Assembly: GCF_018802765.1 (NCBI RefSeq)
Contig: NZ_CP069163.1
Span: 248,001 to 312,000 of the forward strand
DNA: 64,000 nucleotides
DNA from: Paludibacterium sp. B53371
Lineage (GTDB): Bacteria; Pseudomonadota; Gammaproteobacteria; Burkholderiales; Chromobacteriaceae
Direction: 5' to 3'
Part shown: piece after piece, positions 34,603 through 45,028 of the stretch
How positions within the stretch are numbered: the first letter of the stretch is position 1
Layout: each line of letters starts with the position of its first letter
Notes under the pieces: model-generated
Told to the model about the DNA's origin: nothing
What the model saw: the letters and a program-made list of their open reading frames with translations, nothing else
Database searches by the model: none
Program-made: the position numbers and the translations under genes

Positions 34603-35949
34603 TCAGGGCAGCGGAGGTTGTGCCGCGCCCTCCGTCCGGCCCTGCGCCAGGTGGTCCAGTGTGAGGCAGGTGGCCTCGATCAACTGGCTCATCTCGCTGT
34701 CCGTCAGGCAGTAGGGCGGCATGAAATACACCGACTGGCCGATCGGTCGCAACAGGCAGCCACGTTGCAGCATGGCGGCGAAGAAGGCCAGGGCGAAATC
34801 GCCGCGTTCTGTCTCGACATCAAAAGCCCAGATCATGCCCTGATGACGGAAGTGGCGTACATCGCCTCGCGTGGCGAGAGGCTGCATCAGCCGGCTGAAG
34901 CGCTCGGCCTTGTCGCGGTTCAGCGCCAGGATGTCTTCTTCCTGCAGGGTGTCCAGTACCGCCAGTGCAGCGCTGCAGGCCAGCGGGTTGCCGGTATAGC
35001 TGTGTGAATGCAGAAAGCCGTCGCGGACATCGTCGCTGTAAAAGGCCTGATAGACCTCGTCGGTGGTGAGGACGCAGGACAGCGGCAGAAAACCACCGGT
35101 GATGCCCTTGGACAGGCAAAGAAAATCCGGACGGATGTTGGCCTGCTCACAGGCAAACAGCGTACCGGTGCGGCCAAAACCGACGGCGATTTCATCGGCA
35201 ATCAGGTGAATTTGGTACTGGTCGCACAGACGGCGGGCTTCGCGCAGATAGTCCGGATGGTACATGGCCATGCCGGCGGCACCCTGAACCAGCGGCTCCA
35301 GGATCAGCGCCGCGGTCTCCCCTGCATGCTTGCGCAGGACATTCTCCAGCGCCCGGGCGGCGCGCAGTGCGACGGCACTTGGCGTTTCATCCGACTGCGC
35401 CAGGCGGGCATCCGGTGTCGGGACACGAATGGCGCGCTGAAGCAGCGGGGCATAGGTGGCCGAGAACAGGGGCACATCCGTGACTGCCAGCGCGCCGACG
35501 GTTTCACCGTGATAGCTGTTCTCCAGACTGATAAACCGACACTTCTCCCCTTTGCCGCTGTTCTTCCAGTAGTGGAAGCTCATTTTCAGGGCAATTTCGG
35601 TGGCGCTGGCGCCATCGGAGCCATAGAAAGCATGGCCCAGTCCCGTCAGCGCCGCCAGGCGCTCGGATAATTCGATGACCGGACGGTGGGTAAAGCCGGC
35701 CAGCATGACGTGCTCCAGCTGATCCAGTTGGGTGCGGATAGCCTGCTTGATGCGCGGATGGCCGTGACCGAGCAGGTTGACCCACCAGGAGCTGACCGCG
35801 TCGAGATAGCGTTTGCCATCGAAGTCACTCAGCCAGGCGCCCTCGGCGCTGGCGATCGGCACCAGGGGAAAGCGCTCGTGACGTTTCATCTGGGTGCAGG
35901 GGTGCCATACAGCCTGAGTGCTGCGTGTCAGCCAGTCTTGATTCGACAT
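34603..35949 (-). CDS. bioA: Adenosylmethionine-8-amino-7-oxononanoate aminotransferase
   Basis: BioA makes 7,8-diaminopelargonate in biotin synthesis, using S-adenosylmethionine as amino donor. The 448-residue class-III PLP aminotransferase shows HPCTQMKRHE near the start (substrate site), WWVNLLGHGHP, YGSDGASATEIALKM, SYHGETVGALAVTDVP, LIADEIAVGFGRTG (PLP-binding Asp), and the Schiff-base Lys281 in SKGITGGFLPL. No other bio gene is adjacent. It is divergent from the pilin gene. Confidence 0.95.
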   Translation of the reverse strand: MSNQDWLTRSTQAVWHPCTQMKRHERFPLVPIASAEGAWLSDFDGKRYLDAVSSWWVNLLGHGHPRIKQAIRTQLDQLEHVMLAGFTHRPVIELSERLAALTGLGHAFYGSDGASATEIALKMSFHYWKNSGKGEKCRFISLENSYHGETVGALAVTDVPLFSATYAPLLQRAIRVPTPDARLAQSDETPSAVALRAARALENVLRKHAGETAALILEPLVQGAAGMAMYHPDYLREARRLCDQYQIHLIADEIAVGFGRTGTLFACEQANIRPDFLCLSKGITGGFLPLSCVLTTDEVYQAFYSDDVRDGFLHSHSYTGNPLACSAALAVLDTLQEEDILALNRDKAERFSRLMQPLATRGDVRHFRHQGMIWAFDVETERGDFALAFFAAMLQRGCLLRPIGQSVYFMPPYCLTDSEMSQLIEATCLTLDHLAQGRTEGAAQPPLP

Positions 35950-36074
35950 GCCGGTATTCCATCCAAGAACAAAATCAGGGTAGTGATGCTATCACGCTCG
36001 CCGACTTCCGGCTTGCCGCGCTGAGCTGTTGAAGCTTCGCCGGCTGGCTAGCATGGACTTCCGCCCTTCGGGGA

Positions 36075-36089
36075 TTTGACACTGTCAAA
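36075..36089. promoter_or_regulatory. Perfect 7-1-7 palindrome in the pilin leader
   Basis: TTTGACA-C-TGTCAAA directly abuts the GGAGG ribosome site (36090-36094) of the pilin gene. It could be an operator or a small leader hairpin. No regulator is known for it from this window. Confidence 0.4.
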
Positions 36090-36098
36090 GGAGGCAAT

Positions 36099-36623
36099 AT
36101 GTGGCACAAGCGGGTCCATGCGGGCTTTTCCTTGATCGAACTGATGGTGGTGGTGGCGATTGTCGGGCTGCTGGCGGTGACGGCCATACCGCGCTATCAG
36201 GACTACACCACCCGGGCAAAACTGACCGAGGCGCTTCAGTTAGTGGCCGCGGCCCGGGTCAGCGTGGCCGAGGCCATGGTGACCCGGGGGGGCTGGCCGG
36301 AGAGCCTGGAGGAGGCCGGTGTTGAGGAGATCAGCAGCGAAGTGGTCAAGAAGATCGAATTAACAAAAAAGGGTAATGATGCTGTGTTGACGGTCACGGT
36401 GCACAACACGGGTAATCCGCAGGTCGATGGCAAATCCTTTTCCATGCGAGGCGAAATGGCCCAGTCCGGCGGCACGGGGACGGTGCAGGGGGCTGATGGC
36501 AGCGAGCGCACCCTCAATGCCCGCGGGGTGATCAGCTGGCGTTGCCTGCCGGGAAATGCCTCCGGGGCGGAACCGATCCCGAATTCATTCTTGCCAGCCA
36601 ACTGCCGCTCTGGCGGGAAATAA
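36099..36623 (+). CDS. Type IV pilin-like major or minor pilin
   Basis: A 174-residue prepilin with a short leader (MWHKRVHAG) and the class-III cleavage site G9/F10-S-L-I-E14, including the essential Glu at mature +5. The hydrophobic N-terminal helix [23 protein letters not shown] follows. The C-terminal disulfide region has two Cys (WRCLPGN ... PANCRS), as in PilE/PilA. It has a good ribosome site (GGAGG, 36090-36094). The next gene is a PglL-type glycan ligase, so this pilin may be its substrate. Whether it is the main subunit cannot be told. Confidence 0.9.
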   Translation: MWHKRVHAGFSLIELMVVVAIVGLLAVTAIPRYQDYTTRAKLTEALQLVAAARVSVAEAMVTRGGWPESLEEAGVEEISSEVVKKIELTKKGNDAVLTVTVHNTGNPQVDGKSFSMRGEMAQSGGTGTVQGADGSERTLNARGVISWRCLPGNASGAEPIPNSFLPANCRSGGK

Positions 36624-36646
36624 GACGAAAAGGATGTGGCAAACAG

Positions 36647-36758
36647 GCACACAGGGGCTTCTCCTGTGTGCTTTGTGCATCAAAACCGCCGGGGAGGCGG
36701 CAAACGTTGTTGTTTAAGCGAATTTGATTAAAAAGCGTGCTGGCTTAGCACGATTTTT
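36647..36758 (+). terminator. Two hairpins ending the pilin transcript
   Basis: The first is a 9-bp stem, 36647-36655 with 36663-36671, followed by TTTG. The second is CGTGCT (36736-36741) with AGCACG (36747-36752), followed by ATTTTT, a clearer intrinsic terminator. Together they suggest the pilin is mostly transcribed apart from the downstream gene. Confidence 0.65.
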
Positions 36759-36796
36759 GCGCTATCCTTGCGGCTTCAACGAAACGACCCCGAGCT

Positions 36797-38602
36797 ATGC
36801 AATTCAGAACCCTGACCCTGTCGATGGCCACCCTGTTCTGGTGCCTGATTGCCATCGTCCCCTTCGCCTCGCCAATTCACTATGTGCCGCTGCCGCAATG
36901 GTGGGGTGAGCTCATGACGGTCTGGCTGGCCTTTGGGGCCGGACTGCTGCTGGCCTGCAACGGCATCCTGTTCGAACGCCTGCCGCGCGCGATGATCTGG
37001 TGTCTGGTGCTGGCGCTGTGCTGGGCGATTCAGCCCTGGTTTGTGAAAATCCTGTTCCCCGGCATGAATTACGCCACGGCGCTGGCATTCAGTGCGCTGG
37101 CCTATCTGGCAGCCGTGACCCTGACCTTGCGTGATGAGCTGGGTCTGCCGCGCCTGACCTACTGGCTGGCCTGGGCCCTGATGGCCGGGGCGCTGGTGCA
37201 ATCGCTGATCGGTCTGACGCAGCTGACCGGGATTGCCCCCATGCTGGGCGGCGTGGTGTTTTATGATTCCTCACATCTGACGACCAACATCTTTGGTCAT
37301 ATCGGGCAGCGCAATCAGTACGCGCATTATCTGATGTGGGGCATGATCGCCGGGGTATACCTGTTCTCGACCGAGAAACTGCGCGGGCGCTGGTTCCTGC
37401 TGTGGATGGTCTGGCTGTCGGTGATGCTGGCCTATGCCGGCTCGCGTACCGTACTGCTGTACGTGGTGGCCGTGGTGCTGATCAGCATTGTCTGGCATGC
37501 CCGGATTCGCACGGCCATTTCGCGCCGGCTGATGCTGTCCATGCTGCTGGCCTGCGCCGCCATTGTGGCGGGCCAGTTCCTGCTGCCATACGTCAATCAG
37601 TTTGTGGCGCTGTTTACCCATAATCAGCAGGCCGTATCTTCCGGTGTGCAGCGGCTGGCCGCCAATGGCGACGATATGTCTTCCCGGCGTTTTGCCGAGA
37701 TGTACAAGGCCTGGCTGGTGTTCCGTGCCCACGCGGTACACGGCGTGGGCTGGTCGCAGTTTGCTGCCGAAAGTGTGCGTCTGCAGGCTTTGCCGCAGTT
37801 TGCCAATGATGGTTTTAACAGTGGCCTGTTTACCAATGCCCATAACCTGGTGCTGCAGTTGCTGGCCGAAATGGGCTGGGTGATCACCGCGATTGTCTTC
37901 GTTGGTTTCGGCTGGGTGATCTGGCCCTATTTCAGCCAGAAGGCCCAGGTGGAAGGCGTGCTGCCGCTGGCCTGCATGGCGGTGACCCTGATCCACAGCA
38001 TGGTCGAGTATCCGCTGTGGTATCTGTACTTCCTGGCGATGCTGGTGGTTTTCATGTCGCTGGCGCCCTTGCCGGAACGTGGTCGCGGTACCGGTCTGGG
38101 GGTGTTGTGGCGGCTGGTGCTGTTTGCCGGCATGGTGGCGCTGGCGGTGATGTCGGTGGCGTCGGTGCGGCATTACAGCGAGCTGACCGGGCTCTATACC
38201 CCGGCAGACAACGAGAAAATCGACAATCCCCGCATTGCTCGCCTGGGGCAGATTGTGCGCGATGAGCCGCTGTACGCCTTCCATGCACTGTATACGCTCG
38301 ACAATTATCTCGAGGCGACACCGGACAATCTGCAGCAGAAGCGTGCCTGGGTGGATCAGATGGCCGCCATTCGTCCCTATCCGGATGTGTTGCTGAAGCA
38401 GGCAGAAATGCAGGCGCTGGTGGGGCAGGAAGCACAGGCCGAACAGACACTGCGTCTGGCGCTGGCTTCGTTCCCGACCTATGCCCATGACTTTATCGAA
38501 GATTTGAAGGACGGCCCGGCATCCTGGCAGCGTTTGCGTGTCATCAGCAGTGAGGCTTATGCCAGGCTGCCGGCGCGTTATCGTACCGCCCCGGCCGAAT
38601 AA
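36797..38602 (+). CDS. PglL/TfpO-type pilin O-oligosaccharyltransferase (Wzy_C family)
   Basis: A 601-residue inner-membrane protein with about 11-12 hydrophobic segments in the first ~460 residues and a soluble periplasmic C-terminal region. The conserved motif of O-antigen ligases/PglL appears as NAHNLVLQLLAEMGW (about 349-363) in the large periplasmic loop, with the key His. FGHIGQRNQYAHYL (about 166-179) is the other PglL hallmark. PglL moves a lipid-linked glycan onto Ser/Thr of pilins and other exported proteins. Position just after a pilin gene supports pilin glycosylation rather than LPS ligation, but that remains inference. Confidence 0.88.
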   Translation: MQFRTLTLSMATLFWCLIAIVPFASPIHYVPLPQWWGELMTVWLAFGAGLLLACNGILFERLPRAMIWCLVLALCWAIQPWFVKILFPGMNYATALAFSALAYLAAVTLTLRDELGLPRLTYWLAWALMAGALVQSLIGLTQLTGIAPMLGGVVFYDSSHLTTNIFGHIGQRNQYAHYLMWGMIAGVYLFSTEKLRGRWFLLWMVWLSVMLAYAGSRTVLLYVVAVVLISIVWHARIRTAISRRLMLSMLLACAAIVAGQFLLPYVNQFVALFTHNQQAVSSGVQRLAANGDDMSSRRFAEMYKAWLVFRAHAVHGVGWSQFAAESVRLQALPQFANDGFNSGLFTNAHNLVLQLLAEMGWVITAIVFVGFGWVIWPYFSQKAQVEGVLPLACMAVTLIHSMVEYPLWYLYFLAMLVVFMSLAPLPERGRGTGLGVLWRLVLFAGMVALAVMSVASVRHYSELTGLYTPADNEKIDNPRIARLGQIVRDEPLYAFHALYTLDNYLEATPDNLQQKRAWVDQMAAIRPYPDVLLKQAEMQALVGQEAQAEQTLRLALASFPTYAHDFIEDLKDGPASWQRLRVISSEAYARLPARYRTAPAE

Positions 38603-38661
38603 TGCCGCGGATGCCCCGGGCCCTGTTCGACAGGGCCCCGTACGGGGCAGGCAATAAAAAA

Positions 38662-38687
38662 CCCTGCCGGCTGCGGCAGGGTTTTTT
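38662..38687. terminator. Bidirectional terminator between the PglL-type gene and rpoH
   Basis: CCCTGCCG (38662-38669), loop GCTG, CGGCAGGG (38674-38681), then TTTTTT. An A-run lies on the left, so it can serve both converging transcripts. Confidence 0.87.
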
Positions 38688-38706
38688 CATGGGCGGTGAG
38701 TGAAGA

Positions 38707-39558
<852 letters not shown>

Positions 39559-39592
39559 AGGGCGTTGGTTCTCCAATCAAGGTAATGCAATG

Positions 39593-39619
39593 TTAGCACT
39601 CGGGTTAGTCGAGTGCTAG
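39593..39619 (-). promoter_or_regulatory. CIRCE operator (HrcA site) upstream of rpoH
   Basis: TTAGCACTC (39593-39601), nine-base spacer, GAGTGCTAG (39611-39619). This matches the CIRCE consensus TTAGCACTC-N9-GAGTGCTAA at 17 of 18 positions. It lies in the gap between ftsX and rpoH, placed to repress rpoH transcription from a local promoter. Confidence 0.9.
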
Positions 39620-39675
39620 TCGATAAAGTTTCATTCCCTGATGTATTTGTTTATCGATTTAATAGCCTGTTGTTA

Positions 39676-40584
39676 TCAGCGTGGCCCGATATGCCGCAGG
39701 TGGTGGTCGGCGGCAAGACGGGCGCCAATCACCGCCAGCAGGGCGGCGCCACCGATGAATACCGCCAGTTCTACAGGCTGAAGCATGCGCAGGGAGACGT
39801 GCTCGTTATAGAGACGGGCAAAGGCCTGAATCGGCGGATTGGCAATCAGCGCCAGCCAGCTGGTGAGCCCCCAGGCGATCAGGGCGGCCAGAATGCCCTG
39901 CCACAGCGCGTGGTAGATGAACGGGCGGCGGATAAAGCTGTCCGGTGCGCCGATGAGCTTGGTGACTTCGATTTCATCGCGCCGGGCCAGGATCTGCATA
40001 CGAATGGTGTTGTGGGTGACCAGGACCAGGGCTACGCCCAGCACCGCGGCCAGGAACCAGGTGAGCTGGCGGCCGAGCGAGATCATGGCGAACAGGCGCT
40101 TGGCCCAGCTGGCATCGAATTGGGCGCTCTCGACCATTGGCAGGCCGGATAGCTCTTTTTGCAGCATGTCCAGTTCGCGCGGGTCGAGTGTGGTCGGGGT
40201 GACGACGAAGGCGTCGGGCAGCGGGTTGCTGCCCAGTCCGTCCGACAGGCCCTGCAGGCCGTTGCGCGCTTCCATGTCTTTCAGTGCCTGACCCTTGCTG
40301 ATGTAGACGAAGGATTGCACTTCGGGGTGCTTGTGCAAGGTGCTGTTGACGGCAGAAATGTCGGCCGCCTCGGCGCTTTGCTCCATATACAGCGTGATTT
40401 GCGGCGTGGCCGTGAGCCGGCCGGCCCAGTCCTGCAGGCTGGCCATGGCGACAAACAGCGACAGCGGCAGCGCCAGGGCCACCGACAGCATCAGCAGGTT
40501 GAGCAGGCTGCCAAAGGGCTGGCGCATAATCTTGATCAGGGCGCTGCGGGCGCTTTGTGCGTGCAGATAGAAGAAGTGTTTCAT
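39676..40584 (-). CDS. ftsX: Cell-division ABC transporter permease FtsX
   Basis: FtsX, with FtsE, links cytokinesis to peptidoglycan hydrolase activation at the septum. The 302 residues show the expected four membrane helices: one near 25-48 (LLNLLMLSVALALPLSLFVAM), a periplasmic loop (about 55-165), and three more after about 175. The ATG at 40584 lies four bases inside the end of ftsE (ATGA overlap), showing coupled translation. Upstream in-frame sequence is a shadow of ftsE. Confidence 0.95.
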   Translation of the reverse strand: MKHFFYLHAQSARSALIKIMRQPFGSLLNLLMLSVALALPLSLFVAMASLQDWAGRLTATPQITLYMEQSAEAADISAVNSTLHKHPEVQSFVYISKGQALKDMEARNGLQGLSDGLGSNPLPDAFVVTPTTLDPRELDMLQKELSGLPMVESAQFDASWAKRLFAMISLGRQLTWFLAAVLGVALVLVTHNTIRMQILARRDEIEVTKLIGAPDSFIRRPFIYHALWQGILAALIAWGLTSWLALIANPPIQAFARLYNEHVSLRMLQPVELAVFIGGAALLAVIGARLAADHHLRHIGPR

Positions 40585-41234
40585 GCGGCGAATTGTCCTT
40601 CTCTCAGACGGATGATGCGGCGGCCGTAATCCTCCATCAGGGTTTCGTCGTGCGCCGAGATCACCACGGTGGCCCCAACCTGATGGAAGGATTTGAACAG
40701 TTCCATGATGTCCAGTGCGTAGGCACGGTCCAGATTGGCCGAAGGTTCGTCGGCGATCAGGATGGAGGGACGGTGCACGACGGCGCGGGCGATGCACAGG
40801 CGCTGCTGCTCACCACCGGACAAGCGGATGGGCATGGATTTCTCCCGCCCCAGCAGACCGACCTTGTCCAGCGCTGCACGCACGCGTCGCGCGGCGTCGC
40901 GCCGGTCGAAGCCGATGATGTCCAGTGGCAACATCACATTATCGAAGACGTTGCGGTCGAACAGGATTTTGTGGTCCTGGAACACCATGCCGATATGCTG
41001 GCGAATGAAGCAGATCTGATTGTTGCGCATGCGGGTAAGGTTCTGGCCATTGACCAGCACGCCACCCTGGGTCGCACGCTCGATACCGGCGATCAGCTTC
41101 AGCAGGGTGGACTTGCCTGCGCCGGAGTGCCCCGCCAGGAAAACCATTTCGCCGGTGTCGATGGAAAAGGACAGGTTCTTCAGTGCCTCAATGCCACCGG
41201 GGTAACGCTTGCTCACCTGGTCAAACTGAATCAT
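40581..41234 (-). CDS. ftsE: Cell-division ABC transporter ATPase FtsE
   Basis: The cytoplasmic ATPase of FtsEX. The 217 residues carry Walker A GHSGAGKSTLLK (about 36-47), the ABC signature LSGGEQQRLCIARAVVHRP, Walker B SILIADEPSANLD and the switch His in VVISAHDETLM. The N-terminal MIQFDQVSKRYPGGIEALKN is typical of FtsE. It starts 41 bases after the ftsY stop. Confidence 0.97.
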   Translation of the reverse strand: MIQFDQVSKRYPGGIEALKNLSFSIDTGEMVFLAGHSGAGKSTLLKLIAGIERATQGGVLVNGQNLTRMRNNQICFIRQHIGMVFQDHKILFDRNVFDNVMLPLDIIGFDRRDAARRVRAALDKVGLLGREKSMPIRLSGGEQQRLCIARAVVHRPSILIADEPSANLDRAYALDIMELFKSFHQVGATVVISAHDETLMEDYGRRIIRLREGQFAA

Positions 41235-41275
41235 GCGGTGTGATCCTCAACAATGTCGGGTTGCTGTCGTGCCAC

Positions 41276-42274
41276 TCAATCGAACAGTGCATCGATGTAG
41301 TCACGGGCCGAGAAGGGGCGCAGATCGTCCAGACCTTCACCGACGCCGATGAAGCGCAGTGGAACCGGGTGCTGCTTGGCGATGGCGGCGATGATGCCTC
41401 CCTTGGCCGTACCGTCTAGCTTGGTCAGGATCAGGCCGGTCAGCCCCAGCGCCTCGTCAAACACCTTGACCTGATTGAGGGCGTTCTGGCCGATGTTGGC
41501 ATCCAGCACCAGAACGACCTCCTGCGGTGCCTCGGGCAGCGCCTTCTGGATGACGCGCTTGACCTTGCGGATTTCTTCCATCAGGTGCAGCTGAGTCGGC
41601 AGGCGGCCGGCCGTATCGGCCAGCACGATATCGATGCCGCGGGCCTTGGCCGAGTTGATGGCATCAAAGCAAACGGCGGCGGAGTCGCCACCCTGCTGGG
41701 TAATGACGGTCACATTGTTGCGTTCGCCCCATTCCATCAGCTGTTCGCGCGCCGCGGCACGGAAGGTGTCGCCGGCAGCCAGCAACACGGATTTGTTCTG
41801 ATTCTGGAAGTACTTGGCCAGTTTGCCGATGGAGGTGGTCTTGCCGGCGCCGTTGACCCCGGCCATCATGATGACGAACGGCTTGCCCTGGCTGGTGTCG
41901 AGCGGTACTTCCAGCGGCGCGATCAGCTCATACAGCACGTCTTTCAGTGTCTGTTTGAGTTCAGTGCTGTCTTTCAGACCGCGCAGGGAGACACGGGCGC
42001 GCACCTCGCGCAGCAGGTGTTCGGTGGCATCGACCCCCATGTCGGCCGTGAGCAGCACGGTCTCGAGTTCTTCGTAGAGCGCTTCGTCGATCTGTCCGCC
42101 ACCGAAGAGCGAGGCGAGGTTTTTGCCGAGTTTGTCACGCGTCTTGGCCAGGCCCGACTTGAGTCGTTCGGTCCAGCTGCGCTGAGGGATGGCCGGCGTG
42201 TCGGAAGGTTCGCGCGGAGCGGCTTCGACTTCGCTGACGTCGGTATCGGATTTCTTTTTGAAAAAACTGAACAT
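41276..42274 (-). CDS. ftsY: Signal recognition particle receptor FtsY
   Basis: FtsY is the SRP receptor GTPase that docks ribosome-nascent chain complexes at the membrane. The 332-residue protein has a short acidic A domain (about 1-40), helical N domain, and NG GTPase domain with [19 protein letters not shown] (G1), [10 protein letters not shown] (G3), and [10 protein letters not shown] (G4). The ATG at 42274 gives [10 protein letters not shown], the usual start; longer in-frame starts lie in the promoter region shared with the divergent rsmD. Confidence 0.96.
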   Translation of the reverse strand: MFSFFKKKSDTDVSEVEAAPREPSDTPAIPQRSWTERLKSGLAKTRDKLGKNLASLFGGGQIDEALYEELETVLLTADMGVDATEHLLREVRARVSLRGLKDSTELKQTLKDVLYELIAPLEVPLDTSQGKPFVIMMAGVNGAGKTTSIGKLAKYFQNQNKSVLLAAGDTFRAAAREQLMEWGERNNVTVITQQGGDSAAVCFDAINSAKARGIDIVLADTAGRLPTQLHLMEEIRKVKRVIQKALPEAPQEVVLVLDANIGQNALNQVKVFDEALGLTGLILTKLDGTAKGGIIAAIAKQHPVPLRFIGVGEGLDDLRPFSARDYIDALFD

Positions 42275-42448
42275 GCGTGACCTGTTGATGCTATTAAAGG
42301 CGAATGGTGAAATTGTACCCATTAAAGCTGTGCCCGGCACGCCGGTTCATGAAAGAATAACGGGTTGTACGTATTTTATTGACGATGTTTGACCGAGGGC
42401 GGTGTCAGCCTGTTCGACAAACGGTAGTATGCAACTCTGGCGGATGGC

Positions 42449-43000
42449 ATGAATCAGCAACGTAACAAAGTCAGAATCATCGGTGGCGAGCACCGGCGGC
42501 GCCTGTTGTCCTTCCCGGACTCCGCAGGCTTGCGACCGACACCGGACCGGGTGCGGGAAACCGTATTCAACTGGCTGGGGCAGAATCTGTACGGCAAGAA
42601 ATGCCTGGATTTGTTTTCCGGCAGCGGTGCCATGGGGTTTGAGGCCGCGTCCCGCGGCGCAAGCAGTGTGGTGATGGTGGAGAAGAGCAAGGCCGTGGCT
42701 GCATCGCTGCAGTCCAACAGGCAGTTGCTGGCTGCGGGCAATGTCGATGTGCAGTGTACCGATGCACTGCAGTATCTGCGCCACAGTCGTGAAGTGTTTG
42801 ATGTGGTGTTTGTCGATCCGCCGTACGATAGCGACTTGCTGCAGCAGGTGCTGCCCATGTTGCCGGGATTGCTGGCACCGGAAGCGGTCGTGTATCTGGA
42901 GAGCCGGCAATGGCCCGCTCTGGCAGGGTGGACGGAATTGCGTCGGGGGAAGGCGGGAACGGTCTGTTATGGATTGATTGCCCGCGACGCCGCCGACTGA
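42449..43000 (+). CDS. rsmD: 16S rRNA m2G966 methyltransferase RsmD
   Basis: RsmD methylates G966 of 16S rRNA. The 183-residue protein shows VRIIGGEHRRRLL, RPTPDRVRETVFNWL, the SAM motif LDLFSGSGAMGFEAASRGA, and the N6/N2-methyltransferase catalytic motif DPPYDS (in FVDPPYD). It is divergent from ftsY, the same arrangement as in E. coli. Confidence 0.95.
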   Translation: MNQQRNKVRIIGGEHRRRLLSFPDSAGLRPTPDRVRETVFNWLGQNLYGKKCLDLFSGSGAMGFEAASRGASSVVMVEKSKAVAASLQSNRQLLAAGNVDVQCTDALQYLRHSREVFDVVFVDPPYDSDLLQQVLPMLPGLLAPEAVVYLESRQWPALAGWTELRRGKAGTVCYGLIARDAAD

Positions 43001-43068
43001 ATGGTGTATGAATGGATGAGACCGGTCTGCGACCGGACGAGTCTGCCGTGAAATGTGTAGAGGAATGA

Positions 43069-43323
<255 letters not shown>

Positions 43324-43436
43324 TTCCTGCCGCTAAGTTCATGATCCGAAAGGAAACGCCCGGGATGGCCGCCCAGCCTGCCGGGCGTTGTCTTTTGGCG
43401 GTGTGGAAAAAAGCTGAATTTTTTTTGTTTTGGGTG

Positions 43437-43465
43437 TTGACACCCCTGAGGGGCTTCTATAATAT
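43437..43465 (+). promoter_or_regulatory. Promoter of the tRNA-Tyr/Gly/Thr-tuf unit
   Basis: Consensus -35 TTGACA (43437-43442) is followed by overlapping -10 options: TATAAT (43458-43463, 15-base spacer) and TAATAT (43460-43465, 17-base spacer). It lies 14-16 bases before tRNA-Tyr, fitting a strong stable-RNA promoter. Confidence 0.75.
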
Positions 43466-43479
43466 TCGGCTCTCTTCAC

Positions 43480-43564
43480 GGAGGGATTCCCGAGCGGTCA
43501 AAGGGATCAGACTGTAAATCTGACGGCTCTGCCTTCGAAGGTTCGAATCCTTCTCCCTCCACCA
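43480..43564 (+). tRNA. tRNA-Tyr (GUA)
   Basis: An 85-base class-II tRNA with long variable arm and encoded CCA. The acceptor GGAGGGA pairs with TCCCTCC, and the anticodon loop ACTGTAAAT gives GTA. It is first in a tRNA-Tyr-Gly-Thr run ahead of tuf. Confidence 0.97.
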
Positions 43565-43616
43565 GATTTCAAGCGTTTTGGCGCGAGTAGTAAATGGTCG
43601 TCCGTGTTCGTGATAG

Positions 43617-43690
43617 GCGGGTGTAGCTCAATGGTAGAGCAGAAGCCTTCCAAGCTTATGACGAGGGTTCGATTCCCTTCACCCGCTCCA
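43617..43690 (+). tRNA. tRNA-Gly (UCC)
   Basis: A 74-base tRNA. Acceptor GCGGGTG pairs with CACCCGC, the anticodon loop CTTCCAA gives TCC, and CCA is encoded. It lies between tRNA-Tyr and tRNA-Thr. Confidence 0.97.
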
Positions 43691-43710
43691 AGCGTATTAG
43701 CCTGTTAGAG

Positions 43711-43785
<75 letters not shown>

Positions 43786-43825
43786 CCACGTAACTTTTTG
43801 ATTTGGATTCAGGGAAAAGTTCATC

Positions 43826-45016
43826 ATGGCAAAAGGTAAGTTTGAGCGGACTAAACCGCACGTAAACGTCGGCACCATCGGTCACGTTGACCATGGTAAG
43901 ACCACCCTGACTGCTGCCATCACCACCATTCTGTCGAAGAAGTTCGGTGGCGAAGCCAAGGGCTACGATCAAATTGATAGCGCGCCGGAAGAAAAGGCAC
44001 GTGGTATTACCATTAACACCGCTCACGTTGAGTACGAAACCGAGACCCGCCACTACGCACACGTAGACTGCCCGGGCCACGCCGACTACGTGAAGAACAT
44101 GATTACCGGTGCTGCCCAGATGGACGGCGCGATCCTGGTTTGCTCGGCCGCTGACGGTCCGATGCCGCAAACCCGCGAACACATCCTGCTGGCTCGCCAG
44201 GTGGGTGTACCGTACATCATCGTTTACCTGAACAAGTGCGACATGGTAGACGACGAAGAGCTGCTGGAACTGGTTGAAATGGAAGTGCGCGATCTGCTGT
44301 CTTCCTACGACTTCCCGGGCGATGATCTGCCGATCATCAAGGGTTCGGCCCTGAAGGCGCTGGAAGGCGACCAGTCCGAAATCGGCGAACCGTCGATCTT
44401 CCGTCTGGCTGATGCTCTGGACAGCTACATCCCGACCCCGGAACGTGCCATCGACAAGCCGTTCCTGCTGCCGATCGAAGACGTGTTCTCGATCTCCGGC
44501 CGTGGTACCGTTGTGACCGGTCGTGTTGAGCGCGGTATCGTCAAGGTCGGCGAAGAAATCGAAATCGTTGGTATCAAGGCTACCGCCAAGACCACCTGCA
44601 CCGGCGTGGAAATGTTCCGCAAGCTGCTGGATCAGGGTCAGGCTGGTGACAACGTCGGCGTTCTGCTGCGTGGTACCAAGCGTGAAGAAGTTGAGCGTGG
44701 TCAGGTTCTGGCCAAGCCGGGTTCCATCACCCCGCACACCGACTTCACCGCTGAAGTTTACGTTCTGTCGAAGGAAGAAGGCGGCCGTCACACCCCGTTC
44801 TTCGCCAACTACCGCCCGCAGTTCTACTTCCGTACCACGGACGTGACCGGTGCTGTATCGCTGGCTGAAGGCGTGGAAATGGTTATGCCTGGCGACAACG
44901 TCAGCATCACCGTTGCGCTGATCGCTCCGATCGCCATGGAAGAAGGTCTGCGCTTCGCTATCCGCGAAGGTGGCCGCACCGTCGGCGCCGGCGTTGTAGC
45001 CAAGATCATCAAGTAA
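43826..45016 (+). CDS. tuf: Elongation factor Tu, copy 1
   Basis: EF-Tu carries aminoacyl-tRNA to the ribosome as a GTP complex. The 396 residues match the full family length: G1 [10 protein letters not shown] (18-27), G3 DCPGHADY, G4 NKCD, then the two beta-barrel domains, ending AGVVAKIIK. The protein is identical to copy 2 at 60403-61593. It follows tRNA-Thr by 40 bases and precedes tRNA-Trp by 12, so it is probably cotranscribed with the tRNAs and cut out by tRNA processing. Confidence 0.98.
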   Translation: MAKGKFERTKPHVNVGTIGHVDHGKTTLTAAITTILSKKFGGEAKGYDQIDSAPEEKARGITINTAHVEYETETRHYAHVDCPGHADYVKNMITGAAQMDGAILVCSAADGPMPQTREHILLARQVGVPYIIVYLNKCDMVDDEELLELVEMEVRDLLSSYDFPGDDLPIIKGSALKALEGDQSEIGEPSIFRLADALDSYIPTPERAIDKPFLLPIEDVFSISGRGTVVTGRVERGIVKVGEEIEIVGIKATAKTTCTGVEMFRKLLDQGQAGDNVGVLLRGTKREEVERGQVLAKPGSITPHTDFTAEVYVLSKEEGGRHTPFFANYRPQFYFRTTDVTGAVSLAEGVEMVMPGDNVSITVALIAPIAMEEGLRFAIREGGRTVGAGVVAKIIK

Positions 45017-45028
45017 TTGCAGGTTTAT

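Noticed and set aside
36075-36080. TTTGAC as a -35 element for the pilin gene
   Set aside because: It lies only 10-24 bases before the start codon, leaving no room for a -10 and leader; the palindrome is a better description.
43826-45016. tuf copy 1 as an assembly duplicate of copy 2
   Set aside because: The two copies differ by silent changes at both ends and have different neighbours, so both are real.
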